Shown here: positions 16,721 through 31,700 of the stretch, piece by piece | How the letters are laid out: each line of letters begins with the position of its first letter | How positions within the stretch are numbered: position 1 is the stretch's first letter | Assembly: GCF_000003815.2 (NCBI RefSeq) | Contig: NC_049997.1 | Span: 11,015,507 to 11,079,506 of the forward strand | Reading direction: 5' to 3' | Length of the DNA stretch: 64,000 nucleotides | Origin: Branchiostoma floridae | Taxonomy: Eukaryota; Chordata; Leptocardii; Amphioxiformes; Branchiostomatidae | The notes under the pieces: model-generated | What the model was told of the DNA's origin: nothing | The model's input: the letters and a program-made list of their open reading frames with translations, nothing else | The model's database searches: none | Made by a program: the position numbers and the translations under genes

Positions 16721-19700
16721 CTGGAGAAGGGAATTAGAAGATGTCAGTACAACAGAAATACATGACGGTCACACCATAAAACTTTTTAAAAGTCTTTATA
16801 CCTCCCCTCACATTAGGCGAAAATCGGTCGGACGACGAGTCTGCGAGCTCTAAATTACGAGGAGGCATGACCCTGCTGCCGACGAAGAAATGGCAGAGTT
16901 CCCCCCTTCCCGTCAGGGTCATGCCTCCTTGTGATTTAGAGCTCGCAGATTCGTCGTCCGACCGATTTTCGCCTAGTGTGAGGGGGGTATTAGAAATACT
17001 TCTGTATGTAAAGAAAATGTTAGGTATCTCGGGTATTACTGTCACGAATATCTTTCACATATTAAGTATCTTGTGTTTGCTTGCTTCTGTTGGATGTTGA
17101 ATACAAACATGTACTTCCCTCATCGTCACAAGTATCTGAAGCCTGGGTACCATCTGGGAAGTAGTTCGCTTCGGCATTTATTATATACTACAGGGCTCTA
17201 TAGCCAGCATCCGTTTTCCCGTCAATTGACGGAAATTTGCTGCGTGTGACGGAAAAATGTTAAAACCAATCCGTCAACCTTGCCGGACAAAAATCCTTGG
17301 TGGAAGCTACAGACGGTTTGGGGACGCCGTCCACGGCTGTAAAAGCCACACACTGTTTGATTTGCTATTGTTATTATTGTTGACGAAGTGTGTCGGCGGC
17401 CTTTTGCATACAATAATCTCATTAAAAACCCGTTTTCAAGGTCTCAGTTCAGTTTCTGTAACTCCTGGAATAGTGTTTTTGTCACAATGGGAATTGGCTG
17501 ACGGAAAAAAATTTCGAGCTGGCTAGAGCCCTGCTTGGATGTTGTGTCTTGCTGAGCTACCTTTTCTCTCAGTGTTACAAAGTCTTGTCTTACCTTTCCT
17601 ATGACATCATTTTTCTTGAGAGTGTCCTTGTCCATGACTGAGATGATGAAGCTGGTTTCCTTCATCTTGTCCATGGGGATGTCGAAGATGAAGGACTCGT
17701 TAAAGACGGGATTCAAGCAGCGCTTCTTACAAGACGTCTTCTTCTTCTCAATCTTCTTTTCTCTGTAGACTAGCCAGATCTTCACATAGGGGTCTGTAGG
17801 GGGGGAAAACAAAGGTAAATTTCGGCTGTCTCCAACAATTGAATATTTACATAACAAAGTACTGTCAATGTTTTGACCAAATTTACAAACATTTGATCTT
17901 GTCCAGTACTAGAGAACTGAACTATATTCAGTTCAAGATTAACTTAAACAAAAATTCTAAACAATAGGAAATCCTAAAAAAAGTTCAACAAACAACGGCG
18001 AGGTCTTCCAACATTGGTCGCTTAGATTTATCTGGAACAATATTTTCCTGATTTTACAATGTCACATTTTACAAAGAAAAGATTATGCATTCCTTGATTT
18101 ATCAGCTTTTTTTCTGTCAAATATACATATTACATAGACTATACATTGTACATGTGGTACATGAAACATTGTATTCAACAACAAAATCTGTTGGAAATTT
18201 CAAATATAGAACTGTTCACAAAAGAAACCTCCAAAGTGAGAAGAGCTGCACTGTACAAGCATTGATGATGCTGACCTGATGTGCCTGTGATGTCCATAGC
18301 CTTGAGATGTCTGGCCTTCATCACCACGATGGTGATACGCTGGGCTGTGGGCTGGTAGCACAGGGATACCAGCAGCTCCCCCAGGTTATCCTGAATGGAA
18401 TTGCAGCAGGTTAGAAAAACTCACAGTTCCTTTTAAATCAAGACTTATGATTGAATTACCAGGAATAGTTTGAAAACTTTGTTACCTTCACCAAGACTAT
18501 GTTTTGGGGCTGTGTTTGAAAAGTTCTCAACGCGAATAGCCATTTTCGTGGCTTTCCCGTAGACCGCGAGAAGCCACGTACGGGGCTTCGTACGTCACGT
18601 TTTGGATTTTGAACTCCCTGCCCACCATCATGACGAATCCCACAACTAGAACGCTGGTAATTGTAAGAGAACCAATCAATCAGAAAACATACAGCATTTT
18701 GACTTCATTCAAACCTTATGTGAACGTAATCCAGACGCTAGATTATCATGAGTGCTTCAGGGGCCTCGTCTGCCGATAATGAAGATTTAGTGGAGGCTCC
18801 CACCAGCGGGGAAAGGGAGGAACAACAAGGTAAACAACGGGGTTTTTTTGTGGAATATGTGCTGATGTCTCTTCATGCCAGGTTTGCGGTTTCGTACTGC
18901 TAATATCTAGCTGCATTTTACAGGTTTGCGATAGCGTAACCTGAAGGTTTTACAGGCTTGCGATAACAAACCTTTTTTTTTCAAATTTTTTTTTTTAGAT
19001 ATTGTCAGAGCTTGTAGTTATACTTATGTGAACATATAAATGAAAGTGGTCGGAAGTTGTACTATTTTTTAAATAATATTACTACAATTTTTCCTCAACA
19101 AAACAACAATTTCACATGATAATACAACAATACATTGGTCAACAACAAAACATGTGATTATTATAAACTATATTTTGGTTTTCTCCCCAGCATCCAGCAG
19201 TGACAACACCGATGAAGATGATGAGCAGTGTGAAGATGTTTGATGCCCATCACATAATACCAGCATTGCTCTTGTATTATAAATGTATTTGTGTAGTTTC
19301 AGGATAAATAAAGTATTTTTTTGCCCCTGAATGGACTTTTTATTTTGTGAGACATGTTTTTGTTTTGTTTTGCATATTTTTTTTTTGTTTATTGTTATTA
19401 CTATTACTACTATCAGATTTATGGTATGATGTTTATTTTGCTTTTATTGGAAAGGCCAGTCTGTGAGCTTTCCAGAAATATATAGTTTTCCTAGTCTACT
19501 CCTTACATAGCAGCTGTAATAATAATTAACAAAAAGTACTAATTGACACCTGTATAGACTGAAATTATATGTCGTATATGGTATACAGGAAAAAATTTTA
19601 TGACGTGCTGAGAGGGTTAAGTCTTTATGATATTTGGTATGATGAAAGGCGTTCCCAAAATGAAGACATGATTTAATTCTGGCCTCCTGGCAGATTTTCA

Positions 19701-22700
19701 TAGTACCGCAGCAGGACTTTGGTTTTCGACTTGGTTTTGGTATCTTGTGTGCTGGACATGCTGTATGGCCTTGTTGTAAATTCAACTGAGGGGCAACGAA
19801 AATGATAGGTGGAGGTAAAATCTGTCTGGCGCGATTTTCTGACTGTTACTTACAGTCCAGTCCAGTTATGCAGAAAAAAGCATTTTGAGTCCTTGCAATG
19901 TTGGCACATCTATTCCACTCAAAAGGGAAAGTACAACTTACATTTGAGTTGGGGCATGGTCTGAGGTCCTTCCAGAATGTGGGAGACTCTGTCAGGTCCA
20001 CCTCACACAGTGGTAAATGAACCTCCCCTATGGGATCATTCCTACTGAAGCGGTCGTAGTCAAACACTTGTAGGTACAACACTCTGTGTTGGAGCTTGTC
20101 ATACGGAAAACCTGGAGAACAATAGAAAGTATTATCTGAATGTCATAAATATTAGTTGACAATGTCATTATAGTATGAATCTGACCAGGCCCTGTATTTG
20201 AACCAGTATTAGGAATTTTTGGAACCTCTGCAGTGTTGGACAAGTTGTAAAAAAAACACTTAAAGCAAGGGCAGTACAAGTGTACATAAAATGATAAATG
20301 GTCTCCTGGCTCATACAGCTATGCACTGGCCCAAATTGAAAAGACACATTTCTATGCATTTTTACTAGCAACGAGGAAAATCTTTTGTTTTCAGTAAAGA
20401 AAGCACTTGAATATTTATCTAGTACAGATATGGGTCGAGACTCTTCCAGCTAAACTGTACATATTTTCTCCTATATCTATCTATTTAATATATAGAGAGA
20501 GATATATAATTATATATATATGTGTAGATATATATATTAACTACAGCCTTTTGCTGTCTTCATCATAAGGGTAAAATTCACAAGTTATGCTTTTGTCTTG
20601 GATGCTCCTTCAAAGTAATCCCGGAAGACGTACAATGTATATCACAGTACATGTACGTACCTTCAAACTGGAAGGTCTCGTTCCAGTGTGGGTTGAGATT
20701 CCGTCTCTTGACTTTGGTCTCCATCTTGTTCTTCTTGTCAGGCAAGAGGCAGATTTTCACAAAGGGATCGCTTGTGCCGCTGAAGTCCTGGAAGATTACG
20801 TAACAGAACAGTTGACTACAGAGCACCGTATGGTTGTCATGACTTTCTGGAGCATAAATCTACTATTGGCCACAACAACTAACCTTTATATAGTACACAG
20901 ATACAAATATCTGTGAGTGAGTGCATTTTCTAATTTTTGCCATCCATAGTTAGTGAGACCTTACGATAATAGAATGTCTTGGTCTGTTGTGTGTAAAACT
21001 CCATAAAATACCAAATTGAATGTAAAATTTGCAGAATCTCAAAATGCAGAATGAAATAATTTCATTGATGGTAAAACATCTTGTGAGGATACTTGGTCCC
21101 AACATTATATCAACTGCATATTGCTAGAAACAGAAAAGAAGAGCTTTTCATAATAACACCATGCTTGACTATACAGTAGCCTGGATAACATACCCCAACC
21201 TCAAAAATATCTTTTGTGTTGCGGTCTGGGAACATGGCTGTAGAAATGTTCTCGAAGGCCCTTGATCAGAGGGCGGAGAACCTAAGATTTATGACCACTC
21301 ACACCACAGGTAGCCAGCTACAACACACCACAGTTGGTCAGTAGGCTATCACAGTAGCGAATCAGGTACTAAGTGGCCACTGTTATGGATTCAAAAAATA
21401 CAGTTGGGGGTCTTTAACCAATCATGGCAGGGGTGTAATGACCTCCTGCTGATCCTGCTGATCCTACTGCTGTTCTATTGGTGGTGTTTTTTGCCCACTA
21501 TAAGGTGCAAAATTGAGAAGAGTTCCTATCCCATCAGGCCAGACCCAAGCACGATAGATACTTGAGATCGGGCTGGGGTTTGGTAACCAGGCTAACTATA
21601 CAGATGACCTCAATGAAATTTTGCAGGCCGATTTGAGCTTTCATGAATAAACAAACTTTAAGGTTCAAACAAATTTACAAACAGATAGAATGTTGTGCCC
21701 ACCTTTGCTGGCAGCTCCACCGCTCTCTTGATGTGCAGCACCAGAGTCATGGTGTCAAAGTTGTAAGACATGCTGAACTGGATCCTGCCCAGGTTAGCTC
21801 CCGGCTCGCTCACGGCTTCCTCGTTACTGTCGCTGCCTTCATCATCGTGGGACTGGAGAGGACAAGCAGACAGGAGACTTCTGATCAATACTTCAAATTC
21901 AGCAACCATGGTGCTATTTTTAATATACTTGTGGCATAAGACGCGGCGTAACGGGTTCAGAACTAATACTGTAAGTTCATTTATGTTCGCGAGCACTTAA
22001 TTTTGCGAGTTTGAGCAAATCGGGAGTTCGCGAGATCTTTGAGTTCGCGAGTGGGTGTTTCAATTATTTTTCGAAAGTTACGTTACGATCCGGTAGCGAG
22101 TGCCCCCCTCCCACCCACACCGCAACACTAGTCATGCCGTCAAAGGCGGCATTTACGCCTTAGGGTTCATAGTTCCCCTTCAAACAATGTCTAAAGTTGG
22201 TGTACTCAATAAAAAATGTGTTTCTACCGAGCCACTGTCTCATTGTTTAGCTCATTTCGGCCGTGATTTGACGACAGCGCACGGAACGCAACGGGGTCAA
22301 TGACCTCTGTTATGTCGCAATCACATTTGCCGCATAGGCTGACGGGATACCCCACGCCAAGCCAAGCGACGCGGGCGCCATTTTGAAATTTTTTTAGCGT
22401 GAAAGACGGCGCTAAGTTTTAAACTTTCAGCGTAATTTGTGGACACAAGTTGTACACAAGAAGGTGAAGAGTTTATCTCTCCCATATTTACAGTAGTTCT
22501 AACTCAGAATTATGAAACGGACGTCTTATATTCGGCATGTAAGCGGAGTGAAGTTGTGTTTGCCACGTTTCTGATAAAAAAGTAAATATTCCCCGGCTGT
22601 TATTGTTGTAAACCTGCTGCAATTCCATAGCCTTCCTTGTATTTGTAAAGACCAGTACTACTCAGTTTTATTTTTTTGTTTCGTTCGTAACTTGTAGAAA

Positions 22701-25700
22701 TCTAGTAAAACTAGGACAATGTACTAACTTAGTAAATTGGATCCAGTAAATTGTTATCGCAGCGCAGCCAATAGTCACGGCGTGTACGTACTAGTAAACA
22801 AAGCCGACATGTTTCTTTTTTCTCCGTTTGCCAGTGGCACATTTCTATACAACAATGACTCCATGTATCGTGTATGTGTTGAATTAACTTTTATTTCGGT
22901 TTGAAAAGAATAAATGGTCTGTTGTCAGTTGAGTATTGTCATCGGTATAAGTTGCTATCATAGTAAACACGTAGTTGAGACTGGATCATTTGGACGGAAG
23001 GTGTGGGGAGGGGGACGATGTTGAACATGCATGTTCGCGAGTAGATGACTTCGCGAAGAGAAGGTTTCAGCGAAATACGCGAACTTAAAAATCTCGCGAA
23101 CTTAAATGAACTTACAGTAGGTCCCATATAGGTTTGATACTCGCTATGCTCCGACACTGTGCGACTATGAGAAAGGCACTGTACATGTACATTTATACGA
23201 CCATGACTGTGGACTGACACCCACTGCCTCTATAGCTCTGTAAATAGTGACTGCCAAAAAAAGACACATGCAGGATTTAGTGGGTACAGATGCTGACACC
23301 TGCAATATTTGCCAGCAAGAGCCATGAATATCAATTTTGTTTTTGTACAAGTAGGAAAACAAATGTCATACCTGACCGTGAAATATTTTTAGCTTTTGGA
23401 AAAATCTTGTTTTATTCATAATATTGTGAATTTCTCGCTGATTCTGTCTAACACAGTTTTCCCTAGTATGGCTCTCAGATGACAGATATGCATTAAAGCT
23501 TAGGAAATTGAAGACAAAAAATGAGATTTTCTTCTCTGGGACATTTATTTGATTTAGGTGAAAATGGTAAAAATGTTATTCCGTATACTATTCAATGCCA
23601 AGCTTTAGTGTTTTAAATCACATTGTTCATGTAAGGTTTCTACAATGTGAAATTCACATCACATTTCACCTAGACTGTAATCACTGTGAGCCCTGAGATG
23701 AATACGAAGCAAATGGGCATTACAAGAAAGGCCAATATTGTTGATGTGCCACAATACACTATCAGACAAATTTCTATGTGTCTTAAGACATTGATAGCCT
23801 CTGTTGCTTGCAATAAGTCTCTGGGCCATCATCCTTAAATGTCACATCAAAAAACTGACAGATGAAAGCTAGAAATGAAGAACAATTTCATCTTAAAAGC
23901 TTTTCATAGATAAAATTCTATTCCAGGCAGAAACCAATTCTCAATGCAACCTACTTCTACAGCATCTCCAGGAGGAATGGGTTAACGAACTTTATTCAGG
24001 CTATACAAGACGCCAGTAATTCTCCGCCAGAAGAGTCGTGATAATGTACTTTGGGGGATCTAAGGAACTTGCATGTGCTTCCAAAACAAAATCATACTAG
24101 TACTCAGTACTAGTAGTATTTCATTGAATAAAAGGAAGCCAGAGGTTCATTGTAACCTATCATTGTAAATTTCATTGTAAATTGTTAATTTATTTGTTTT
24201 ATTTTTCAAAATGTTTGGAATAATGCATTTTTCTTCCCATGTCGTAAAGCCCACAGGCTTGCTATGAAAGCCATTAGGTATAGATAACAAAGTCAAACTC
24301 TGACAAGAAAAACTCAATAAGACCACAGGAAATGCTTGCTAGAGATGAAAGTTAATATCATGACAATATTTCCTAGGGTGAAAGAAAAGCAGAATTAGAT
24401 TCTAATGACCAATAATCAAAGTACAATGTAATGAAAATACTTTGTTCTCTTTGCACCAACACTAAGGATAATATCACATTATAGTCATAACAAAATCTGT
24501 TAATGGACAAATTAAAGAATAGTGAAGAGATTTGAAAACATAAAAGAAATTTGAAAGAACTAATTATGGGGGTATATTTAATATTTAACAAGGTTGAGAG
24601 GGAATGTCATTTTGTCCTCAAAGTACTACCTTTAATTTTCTCACAATGCACTGATTGACAGGGAATGGACCAAGCTTCATATTTGATGATGCTTTGTTAA
24701 GTGGCTGATATTTGTCTGGTAAATGTTACATTTTCACATGCCAGGCTTTGGGAAACTGCCAGTTGTTCTTGTCTACCGTGTGTTTGCTTTATCTTCTGTT
24801 GTTCAACAGAATCAGACAGGTGCACAAATAGACCAGACATCTCCAAGTTTGCTGAGCTCTTTAAGATTGTTTTTTTAATGCGACTACATTTGAAGACTTT
24901 CTAGAAGCTTGGATGCCACAATGTATGGCAAAGTTTCAATCACTGAATGTTGCTCCTTAACACTTAAGTCTAATTCACTGTTACAGTATCTTGTACCCTT
25001 AGTGTCACTGAAGTCAAGTGAAGTTCCAATTCCTGGGGACACCTTAATGTTACATTAATCGTAAAGATTAAAATCTAGTATTAGATTATGATCAGTCAAG
25101 TAGTCGAGTAGTTAGCAGTCTGCACCAGTTCTGAAAATCAACAAGAAGGCAAACCAACCAACCAATAACTACTGTAAACAGGGAAAGGTATTCAAGTTCG
25201 TATTACTGGTGTTAAGAAAATAGGGCGTTCATGGTGGTTTTTAAGTTGATGAAACTACTGCCAGGCAAGGTTTTTCTGGGAAGATGGGGGGTTTGATTGG
25301 GAAATGTTTGCGGCTTTAAGTCCGTTCGTAGTGAAGAGATCACAGGAAAACCACAAACATGAAACCACCACAAACATTTCCGCATTCAGAGGAACTTCCT
25401 CCAATACTCAAAACACCAACTGGTACAGATCACCCCAGACCAGTACAGACCAGAAGACAGAGTAAATGATAAAATTAATGCCTGGCATGGGTGCCTGCAG
25501 GGTTTTAACTCAAGTGAGGGTTTTACAGGGTTAAACAGGGAAAGGCTTGTGGTGGATTTAAGTTCCTGTTGAAGACGCCATATCAAACAATATATAAAAC
25601 TACCACAAATATTTCTACTTTTACAGTAAGTTGCGCAGACGAGCACAGACCAGAAGACAGAGTAAGTGATAAATGAAACTTTTATATACTGGCAAGATGG

Positions 25701-28700
25701 CCATTTTACAGGGTAAACAGGGAAATGCTTGTGAAGGTGTCACAGCAAAAACCACAAATATATAAAACCACCACAAATATTTCTACTTTTACAGAAACTT
25801 GAGTAAGTTGCATAGACAAGCACAGACCAGAAGACATAAATGAAACTTTTATATACTGGCAAGATGGCCATTTTACAGGGTTTAACAAGGAAATGCTTGT
25901 GCTGATTTTAAGTTCCCGATGAAGACGTCACAGCAAAAACCATGAATATATAAAACCACCACAAACATTTCCACTTTTCCAGTAAGTTGCACAGATGAGC
26001 ACAGACCAGAAGACAGAGTAAATGATAAATGAAACTTTTATATGCCGTTTTATAGGGTTTAACAAGGAAATGTTAATGTGCACCATAAAGTAAATTTAAG
26101 TTACTCAAGCAACTGGATATGGTTTTGGAAACGGTCAGACGTTTCGGATAGAATCCACTATCCTTTGTCAGTGACACTAAAGTGATCTGGAAGAAACAGG
26201 TCTTTTATACTCTTAAACTATGAATGAAGACAATTTCAGATGCCCAATAGGAAACGTTGTTAGACAATTCAGACAGAAGACAATTTGGATTCCAAAGAAA
26301 ACAAAGGTAAGGCAAAATGCTAATGTGCTGATTTTAAGTTCCTTATGAATACGGCACAGCAAAAACCACAAAATAAACCACCACAGACATTTCCACTTTT
26401 CCAGTATAAAGTTGCACAGACAAGCACAGACCAGAAGACAGAAAGTGTGACCTACTGAGGGAGAGAGTCGGAGGCTGAGTGACGGCATGGAGGAAGCGGA
26501 CAGGTTGTGCAGCGAGAAGGGATGGACCTTGAGCGACGTCCCGTTTTCCGCTGATTCCTCCTCGTGCCCGTCTGCGTTCGGCTGGACGTTCCCGCGAAGC
26601 ATCGCCTTTCCTGGAGGTCGCTCAAACCTGCAGGGGATGGGGAAAAATGTCAGTCTTATTAGATGTCATAGAAAATAGCTGAATACTTGTTATAAGTGGT
26701 TTTGTGGTTGCTGTTATCATTTGTAATACAAATCTCTGTGATTATGTTTTATCAATGTGGCAATACACGTAGAATTGTAGATTTGGTTGTTACAATAATT
26801 ATATTTCAGCCATACATAGTATGGTGAAATATATTGTATTCGTAATGTTTCTTTCTTTCTTTCTTTCTTTCTCCTGTCAAATCTTCAAAGTGATTCATCT
26901 CCGCCGTTCTTGGACCGAATGACCTGAAATTTGGCACAGGGGTAGAATGGGCCAATACCTTAATGCTTTTTTCTCAGTTTTTTCATATCTGTCTCTAAAA
27001 TGATTTTATTGAGATTTTTTGGTCAATTTTAGACCAAAACCGTATATTTTGGCCCCTGTACCCTGGTATTACAACCAAATGAGCTGACATTTGACAGAGA
27101 TGTGCCTTGATAATGCTCCCATATAAATTCGATAACACTTTTGGTGTACAGTACAACAAAATGCTTATTTTTGCGATTTTTTGACCAATTTTTGACCAAA
27201 AAAGGACACTTTTGGCCCCTGTACCCTGGTATTACAACCAAATGAGCTGAAATTTGACAGAGATGTGCCTTGATAATGCCGTCATATAAATTCAATAACA
27301 CTTTTGGTGTACAGTACAACAAAATGCTTATTTTTGCGATTTTTTGACCAATTTTTGACCAAAAAAGGACACTTTTGGCTCCTGTACCTTGGTATTGCAA
27401 CCGAATGAGCTGAAATTTGACGCAGATGTGCCTTGATAATCCCTTCATATAAATTCAATAACACTTTTGGTGCACAGTGCAACAAAATGCTTATTTTTGC
27501 GATTTTTGGCCAATTTTTGACCAAAAAAGGACACTTTTGGCTCCTGTACCCTGGTATTACAATTAAATGACCTGAAATTTGGTATAGATAGGCATTAGAT
27601 ACTTGGTAACAAGATTCAAGTAAAATTTTTGACATAAACAACTTTAAAATGATTAATTTTGGCACTTTTCTGAGGGGAAATTTGTTTTCTTTTGGCCTCC
27701 TGACGTGACCTTCCGTGACCCCGCACAGAGCCACACCTGTGCGCATCAGCCGGAGAGTTAATTGAATCAAAGACCTAGCCAATCAGCGAAGAGGAGGCCA
27801 AAGGCTAATTAATATTCATAAGCGGGGCCTCATGATCCCGTATATAGCAGTGTTCCCGCCAGGGGGAGCGAAGCCCGCCTAAGGCTCTCGCATTTTAGAC
27901 TATTCAGAAGGCTTTATATTGTATCAGTTCTTAGGGGCATATTTATGATAATCGCAGCAGTCACTTAACTTCTCTTCAGGAGTTTAGCGTAACACTATTT
28001 CAGGTCAAACCGTCAAAGGCAACTAAAAACAAACTTTGACGTTACTGAGTTCAACAGTACTTATAACTTGTTATCAGAAGTTGAAACGCTAGCGATGGTA
28101 TTTTCGCTGCGGTGTTAGCTCCGTGCGACTGTTGTTGACGGTCTTATAACGGTATATTTTGCACCCCTGTACCCTGGTATGAGTAACATTTGGTATAGAT
28201 AGGCATAAGATAGTTGGTAAAATGATCCAAGTAAAATTTTTGGCATAAAGTACTGTAAAAGGCTTAATTACAGCACTTTTTTTCGGGGAAATTGGTTTTC
28301 TTTCGTTCTCCATGCCATGACCTTTCGGACGTTCACCCCACAGAGCCGACATCTGCACCTGCGTCTAGCCGGCAGGAAGAGTTAATTCAATTAATGGTTC
28401 AGCCAATCAGCGAAAAGGAAAGCGAAGGCTAATTAATATTCATAAGCGGGACCACACAATACGTTAACTTGAAGACTCAGGCCGTACAGACTTCTCGCCA
28501 GGATTTTTTCAAAGCGTCGGACAGGGGTCCGGGGGCCGCCGAATGTCCCTGGCGGGGTCCAGGGCAGGGCCACTGTGGGGGGGACCCAGGTGGGCGAAGC
28601 CCCCCCGGAAGCTCTTGCATTTTAGAATATTGAGAAGGCTTCTTTTATCAGTTTTTTTAGGGCCATATCTACGATAATCGTAGTAGTCACTTACTTCTCT

Positions 28701-31700
28701 TCAGCAGTTTGACTTTAAAATATTTCGGGTCAAAGCTTCAAAGACAACTAAAACCTCATAAACAACAAACTTTACTTAGCTCAACAGTATACAAAAATAT
28801 TGTACGGGTTGCAATCCTTAGTTGAAGCGCTTATTTATAGCGCTAGTATCTTCGCTGCGCCGTTAGCCGCCGTGCGACTTTTGTTGACGGTCTGATATCC
28901 CTACGTCGCCGCCTCGCTGATATTCCCACGGACATGTTTCAAGAAAAATACCCAGCAAAAAACGCTGTTCTGCGTCAAATTCTATTCTATAAAACATGTG
29001 GGACTCAGTGTTACAGTCTAAATATTTTGTAGAAGCACCGCTGTAGGAAAGAAGGTCCAAGCAATGTAAAACATCACGTAGCATGAAGTTCGCTGTCAAC
29101 TGGCACACAGCACATGACTGTTTGAAACTCTAAGTCTAATAAACAGCCGTGTTTGATTGATAGCAGGCGGTCCTTTGATGAAGTCGGCGAAAGGTGCGTT
29201 AGTTAGAAAATCTGCGTTTAGTTTTGATACGTAATTATAAGTTAGACAGTGGCGAGAATGATTATATTCTCATCAATATTTCTCTTCAGAATTATTTGAA
29301 CTTAATTGTATATCTAAACAATTGGCTTACCTGTGCAATGTTTATATGATTAATGATCAGTGTACTGAAATCATGTGTAACGTATGGCTCCTAGTCAATA
29401 GATCAGCATTTTTCTCTATAGTGACCACCTGTCTATAGTGGCCACATTTCTATCACTGGACTGGAACTTGCGAAAACTGCTGTATTTTCTCCAGAGCAAA
29501 TGTATGTGTTCCTAGTGCTGTTGTTGTTTGACATAAACTTTGAACATTTAAATTGTAAGTAACTTTAAACTGCCAGAGTTTCAGCCCAATAAAACACTCT
29601 CAGCGCCAGAGTATGAACAGACTGACCAGACAGACGAAAATAAATCCTCGAACAAGGTTCAATCGTATCTTCCGGGTCTGGCAGGACTGAGTTGTTAAAC
29701 TAAAATAAGAATAGGCTCGATGGCTGATTGCATACAAAGTAAAACAGTTTTACAGTTTTACAGCTTGAAGAAAACAAACGCTCCTACAGTACCTGCACCT
29801 GCTTGATAATTATTAAATCGTATGCCCTACTTGAATAAAAAAAAGTTCACTGCAATAATAAACGTACCCACATCACAAGGAGCTTATACTTTTTTAAACT
29901 TACACCTGGTTATCGTACTGAAAATTGTTAATGACATTACATGAAGTCATTCAACAATTTTCAGTCATGATGAAACTTTTCTGAATGGAAGGTGTGATTA
30001 TTGTCATTTTCTGAAAAATAGAAGCAAGCTCTGTCTTTACCTGGAATCAATTCACAATACCAGTCCACTTTGGGGGATAATGTACTGTTAAGAGGATGTT
30101 CCATTTTTGCGCAGGGGTGATTTGGAACAGTCCAATGTTGCGTGGGAAGGGGTATGGCTGAAATATGCTGTATTTGCTCTTAAGCAAATGTCGGTCTTTC
30201 TAGTATTCGTAATGTTTCTTTCTTCTTTCTCCTGTCAAATCTTCAAAGTGATTCATCTCCGCCATTCATGGACCGAATGACCTGAAATTTGGCACAAGGG
30301 TAGAGTGGGCCAATACCTTGATGCCTTTTTCTCAGTTTTTTCATATCTGCCTCTAAAATGATTTTATTGAGATTTTTTGGTCAATTTTAGACCAAAACTA
30401 TATATTTTGGCCCCTGTAGCTGGTATTACAACCAAATGAGCTGAAATTTGACAGAGATGTGCCTTGATAATGCCCTCATATAAATTCAATAACACTTTTG
30501 GTCTACAGTACAACAAAATGCTTATTTTTGCGATTTTTTTACCAATTTTTGACCTAAAAAGGACACTTTTGGCTCCTGTACCTTGGTATTGCAACCGAAT
30601 GAGCTGAAATTTGACACAGATGTGCCTTGATAATCCTTTCATATAAATTCAATAACACTTTTGGTGTACAGTGCAACAAAATGCTTATTTTTGCGATTTT
30701 TGGCCAATTTTTGACCAAGAAAGGACACTTTTGGCTCCTGTACCCTGGTATTACAATTAAATGACCTGAAATTCGGTATAGATAGGCATTAGATACTTGG
30801 TAACAAGATTCAAGTAAAATTTTTGACATAAACAACTTTAAAATGATTAATTTTGGCACTTTTCTGAGGGGAAATTTGTTTTCTTTTGGCCTCCTGACGT
30901 GACCTTCCGTGACCCCGCACAGAGCCACACCTGTGCGCGTCAGCCGGAGAGTTAATTGAATCAAAGACCTAGCCAATCAGCGAAGAGGAGGCCAAAGGCT
31001 TATTAATATTCATAAGCGGGGCCTCATGATTCCGTATATAGCAGTGTTCCCGCCAGGGGGAGCGAAGCCCGCCTAAGGCTCTCGCATGCATTTTAGACTA
31101 TTCAGAAGGCTTTATATTGTATCAGTTCTTAGGGGCATATCTATGATAATCGCAGCAGTCACTTAACTTCTCTTCAGGAGTTTAGCGTAACACTATTTCA
31201 GGTCAAACCGTCAAAGGCAACTAAAAACAAACTTTAACGTTACTGAGTTCAACAGTACTTATAACTTGTTATCCGAAGTTGAAACGCTAGCGATGGTATT
31301 TTCGCTGCGCTGTTAGCTCCGTGCGACTGTTGTTGACGGTCTTATAACTGTATATTTTGCACCCCTGTACCCTGGTATGAGTAACATTTGGTATAGATAG
31401 GCATAAGATAGTTGGTAAAATGATCCAAGTAAAATTTTTGGCATAAAGTACTGTAAAAGGCTTAATTACAGCACTTTTTTTAGGGGAAATTGGTTTTCTT
31501 TCGTTCTCCATGCCATGACCTTTCGGACGTTCACCCCACAGAGCCGACATCTGCACTTGCGTCTAGCCGGCAGGAAGAGTTAATTCAATTCATGGTTCAG
31601 CCAATCAGCGAAGAGGAAAGCGAAGGCCGTACAGACTTCTCGCCAGGATTTTTTCAAAGCGTCGGACAGGGGTCCGGGGGGGCCGCCGAATGTCCCTGGC

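Larger units (their letters stand above)
26836..30202. repeat. 3.4-kb tandem duplication unit A
   Basis: Starts GTATTCGTAATGTTTCTTTC and ends CTTAAGCAAATGTC...TTTCTA. Unit B (30203-33363) follows immediately with nearly identical sequence. Unit A has four copies of a 163-bp subrepeat, unit B three. No coding sequence is recognised. The identical 81-codon open frame on the minus strand in each unit (28863-29108 and 32019-32264) is explained by recent duplication. Confidence 0.9.

Noticed and set aside
27029-27782. Minus-strand open frames with repeated protein-like blocks
   Set aside because: The underlying unit is 163 bp, so each repeat shifts frame; the same DNA is read in different frames. 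It is a non-coding tandem repeat.
28863-29108. 81-codon minus-strand open frame, identical in both 3.2-kb units
   Set aside because: Its conservation is explained by recent duplication of the whole unit; no domain, start context or splice signal supports coding.
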